DNA from: Desulfovibrio sp. UBA2564
GTDB lineage: Bacteria; Desulfobacterota; Desulfovibrionia; Desulfovibrionales; Desulfovibrionaceae
Length of the DNA: 6,857 bases
NCBI GenBank assembly: GCA_002340305.1
Contig: DDLU01000299.1
Span: 1-6,857 of the forward strand
Reading direction: 5' to 3'
Shown here in pieces: positions 5,441-6,857 of this stretch; the first letter of the stretch is position 1; every line of letters begins with the position of its first letter. The notes under the pieces are model-generated. The model saw only the letters and a list, made by a program, of their open reading frames with translations, ran no database searches and had not been told where the DNA came from. The translations under genes and the position numbers were made by a program.

Positions 5441-6760
5441 TTAGAAATCGAGATCGTAAGACTTGATGAAATCACCAACGCGTTCTCTGGAAGCAGCCAG
5501 ACGCTCGCGCAGTTCTTTCTTATACTCTTCGATATCGATCTTCTTGCGTGCTACACCGGTATCCATGGCGGCCTGTGCAACTGCTGCTGATTCAAATTCA
5601 ATCAGACGCAGATCAAGCGGCTTGGGAATGATGTAGTCGATGCCGAATTCGAGTTTATCCACACCGTAAGCTTCGCAAACGTAATCCGGAGCCGGAGTCT
5701 TTGCCATTGCTGCCAGAGACTTGGCCGCTGCAATCTTCATTTCTTCGTTGATAGCTGTGGCGTTTACGTCCAGTGCACCGCGGAAGATGAAGGGGAAGCC
5801 CAGAACGTTGTTAATCTGGTTGGGGAAATCGGAACGACCGGTACCCATGATCGCGTCAGGACGAGCTTCCTTGGCATCGGTGTAAGTGATTTCAGGATCA
5901 GGGTTAGCCATTGCGAAAATGATCGGGGAGTCAGCCATGGATTTAACCATGTCTTTGGTGACCATACCTTTAACGGACAGGCCGAGGAATACATCGGCAC
6001 CATTCATGGCATCTGCGAGGTCTTTGTACTCTTTATCGGTAGCAAAAGACTTCTTCTGCTCGTTCAAACCTTCGCGGCTGTTGTTGATATGACCACGGGA
6101 GTCGAACATTGCAATATTCTCAGCTTTGATGCCGAGAGACTTGTAGAAGTTGGTGCATGCAACTGCGGAAGCACCTGCGCCGGAAACTACCAGACGCATA
6201 TCTTCAATTTTTTTACCGGTAATTTCAACGGCGTTGATCAGGCCTGCACCGGAAATAATTGCGGTACCATGCTGGTCATCGTGGAAAACCGGAATGTCCA
6301 TTTCTTTTTTAAGCTTTTCTTCAATGTAGAAGCACTCGGGGGCCTTGATATCTTCGAGGTTGATACCGCCGAAAGTAGGCTCCATTGCTTTTACGATAGC
6401 GCAGAGCTCATCAGGATCGGAAACATCGAGGTTGATATCATAAACATCAACGTCAGCGAATACTTTAAAGAGAACTCCCTTACCTTCCATAACCGGCTTA
6501 CCTGCTTCGGGACCGATGTTACCGAGACCGAGGACTGCAGTTCCGTTGGAAACAACCGCAACAAGGTTTCCGCGACCGGTGTAGAGGTAAGATTTTTCTT
6601 TATCTTCCGCAATTTCCTTGCAGGACTCAGCAACACCGGGGCTGTAAGCCATGGAAAGATGCTTCTGGGTATCACAGGGTTTTACGGGAACTACTTCAAC
6701 TTTACCCTTTCTACCTTTGGAATGGTAATCAAGAGCTTCCTGTTTTGTGAAAAGAGCCAT
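5441..6760 (-). CDS. Malic enzyme (oxaloacetate-decarboxylating malate dehydrogenase), short form
   Basis: Converts malate to pyruvate and CO2 while reducing NAD+ or NADP+, in the cytoplasm. At 439 residues it is the short bacterial form, without the phosphotransacetylase-like C-terminal domain of the long MaeB class. The N-terminal malic domain (about 16-150) carries YSPGVA with catalytic Tyr39, general-base candidate Lys94 (GKGVLFK), and the metal ligands NLEDI (Glu136, Asp137) and HDDQHGTA (160-167). The NAD-binding domain (about 163-400) has GAGASA (194-199), FAMANPDPE (282-290) and GRSDFPNQINNVLGFP (308-323). The residue after strand beta-2 is Asp220 followed by Ser-Arg, so the cofactor cannot be settled by reading. 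All core residues are present. AAGGAG with an 8-nt spacer supports the start. The promoter is not evident: an extragenic repeat sits immediately upstream. It shares strand and pathway with the downstream symporter. Confidence 0.95.
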   Translation of the reverse strand: MALFTKQEALDYHSKGRKGKVEVVPVKPCDTQKHLSMAYSPGVAESCKEIAEDKEKSYLYTGRGNLVAVVSNGTAVLGLGNIGPEAGKPVMEGKGVLFKVFADVDVYDINLDVSDPDELCAIVKAMEPTFGGINLEDIKAPECFYIEEKLKKEMDIPVFHDDQHGTAIISGAGLINAVEITGKKIEDMRLVVSGAGASAVACTNFYKSLGIKAENIAMFDSRGHINNSREGLNEQKKSFATDKEYKDLADAMNGADVFLGLSVKGMVTKDMVKSMADSPIIFAMANPDPEITYTDAKEARPDAIMGTGRSDFPNQINNVLGFPFIFRGALDVNATAINEEMKIAAAKSLAAMAKTPAPDYVCEAYGVDKLEFGIDYIIPKPLDLRLIEFESAAVAQAAMDTGVARKKIDIEEYKKELRERLAASRERVGDFIKSYDLDF

Positions 6761-6784
6761 GAATATTTCTCCTTGATGTTAGAT

Positions 6785-6857
6785 GCCTCCGGCGGCTTAA
6801 ATCCTTTTCCAAAAGGGTTTAAGAATCCCAAAACGTTTTAATAGGGCTTCGCCGCTT
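6785..6857. repeat. Extragenic hairpin repeat of Desulfovibrio style (runs to the window edge)
   Basis: The stretch starts with GCCTCCGGCGGC and ends with GGGCTTCGCCGC. Its centre is a 13-bp hairpin, CTTAAATCCTTTT (6796-6808) with AAAAGGGTTTAAG (6811-6823), with one T-G pair and a 2-nt loop. The GCGGC and GCCGC ends can pair as an outer stem, and the palindrome AAAACGTTTT lies at 6830-6839. I recall this architecture as recurring between genes in Desulfovibrio genomes; only one copy is in the window, so the repeat status is recognition, not observation. It ends about 10 nt before the malic enzyme Shine-Dalgarno and therefore lies in its leader. Confidence 0.55.

Noticed and set aside
6089..6841. 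Long open frame on the plus strand opposite the malic enzyme gene (about 250 codons), with similar antisense frames at 3743-4258 and 715-1191
   Set aside because: Each lies opposite a clearly conserved gene, shows no recognisable family motif and has no convincing Shine-Dalgarno; they are by-products of the codon bias of the real genes.
1..6857. CRISPR arrays, tRNA or rRNA genes, insertion sequences, toxin-antitoxin or defence genes
   Set aside because: No spaced direct-repeat arrays, tRNA-like cloverleaves, transposase frames or recognisable defence proteins were seen on either strand.

Overview
The window looks like chromosomal DNA from a sulfate-reducing deltaproteobacterium of the Desulfovibrio group, probably one of the moderate-GC marine types now called Maridesulfovibrio. 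This is inferred from three things: a long two-domain phosphotransacetylase, a malic enzyme beside a dicarboxylate carrier, and at the right edge a 'GCCTCCGGCGGC ... GGGCTTCGCCGC' extragenic repeat of a style I associate with Desulfovibrio intergenic DNA. No 16S rRNA or other taxonomic marker is present.

Layout, left to right. (1) 1-198, minus: the start of an exported Ntn hydrolase of the choloylglycine hydrolase/penicillin V acylase family, cut by the window edge. (2) 277-2391, minus: pta, a 704-residue phosphate acetyltransferase. (3) 2392-2660: a divergent regulatory region with two inverted repeats and candidate promoters in both directions. (4) 2661-3302, plus: an archaeal-type Prx6-family peroxiredoxin, followed by a strong hairpin terminator. 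(5) 3303-3660: a gene-free, structure-rich gap. It holds a 148-nt element closed by a perfect 10-bp stem with a second helix nested inside it, two further small hairpins and the probable terminator of the next gene. This is the best candidate in the window for something undescribed. (6) 3661-5199, minus: a DASS/SLC13-type dicarboxylate symporter. (7) 5200-5440: a gap with a GC-rich hairpin whose T-run faces rightward, against the direction of both flanking genes. (8) 5441-6760, minus: a short-form malic enzyme. (9) 6785-6857: the extragenic repeat.

The genes suggest a C4-dicarboxylate-to-acetate route. The DASS carrier would import malate or a related dicarboxylate, and malic enzyme would convert malate to pyruvate, CO2 and NAD(P)H. 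After oxidation of pyruvate to acetyl-CoA elsewhere, Pta would make acetyl phosphate for ATP synthesis by acetate kinase. Neither pyruvate:ferredoxin oxidoreductase nor acetate kinase is in the window. The peroxiredoxin is an oxidative-defence gene of the kind expected in an anaerobe that meets oxygen. The metabolic genes are ordinary; the interest lies in the intergenic DNA.
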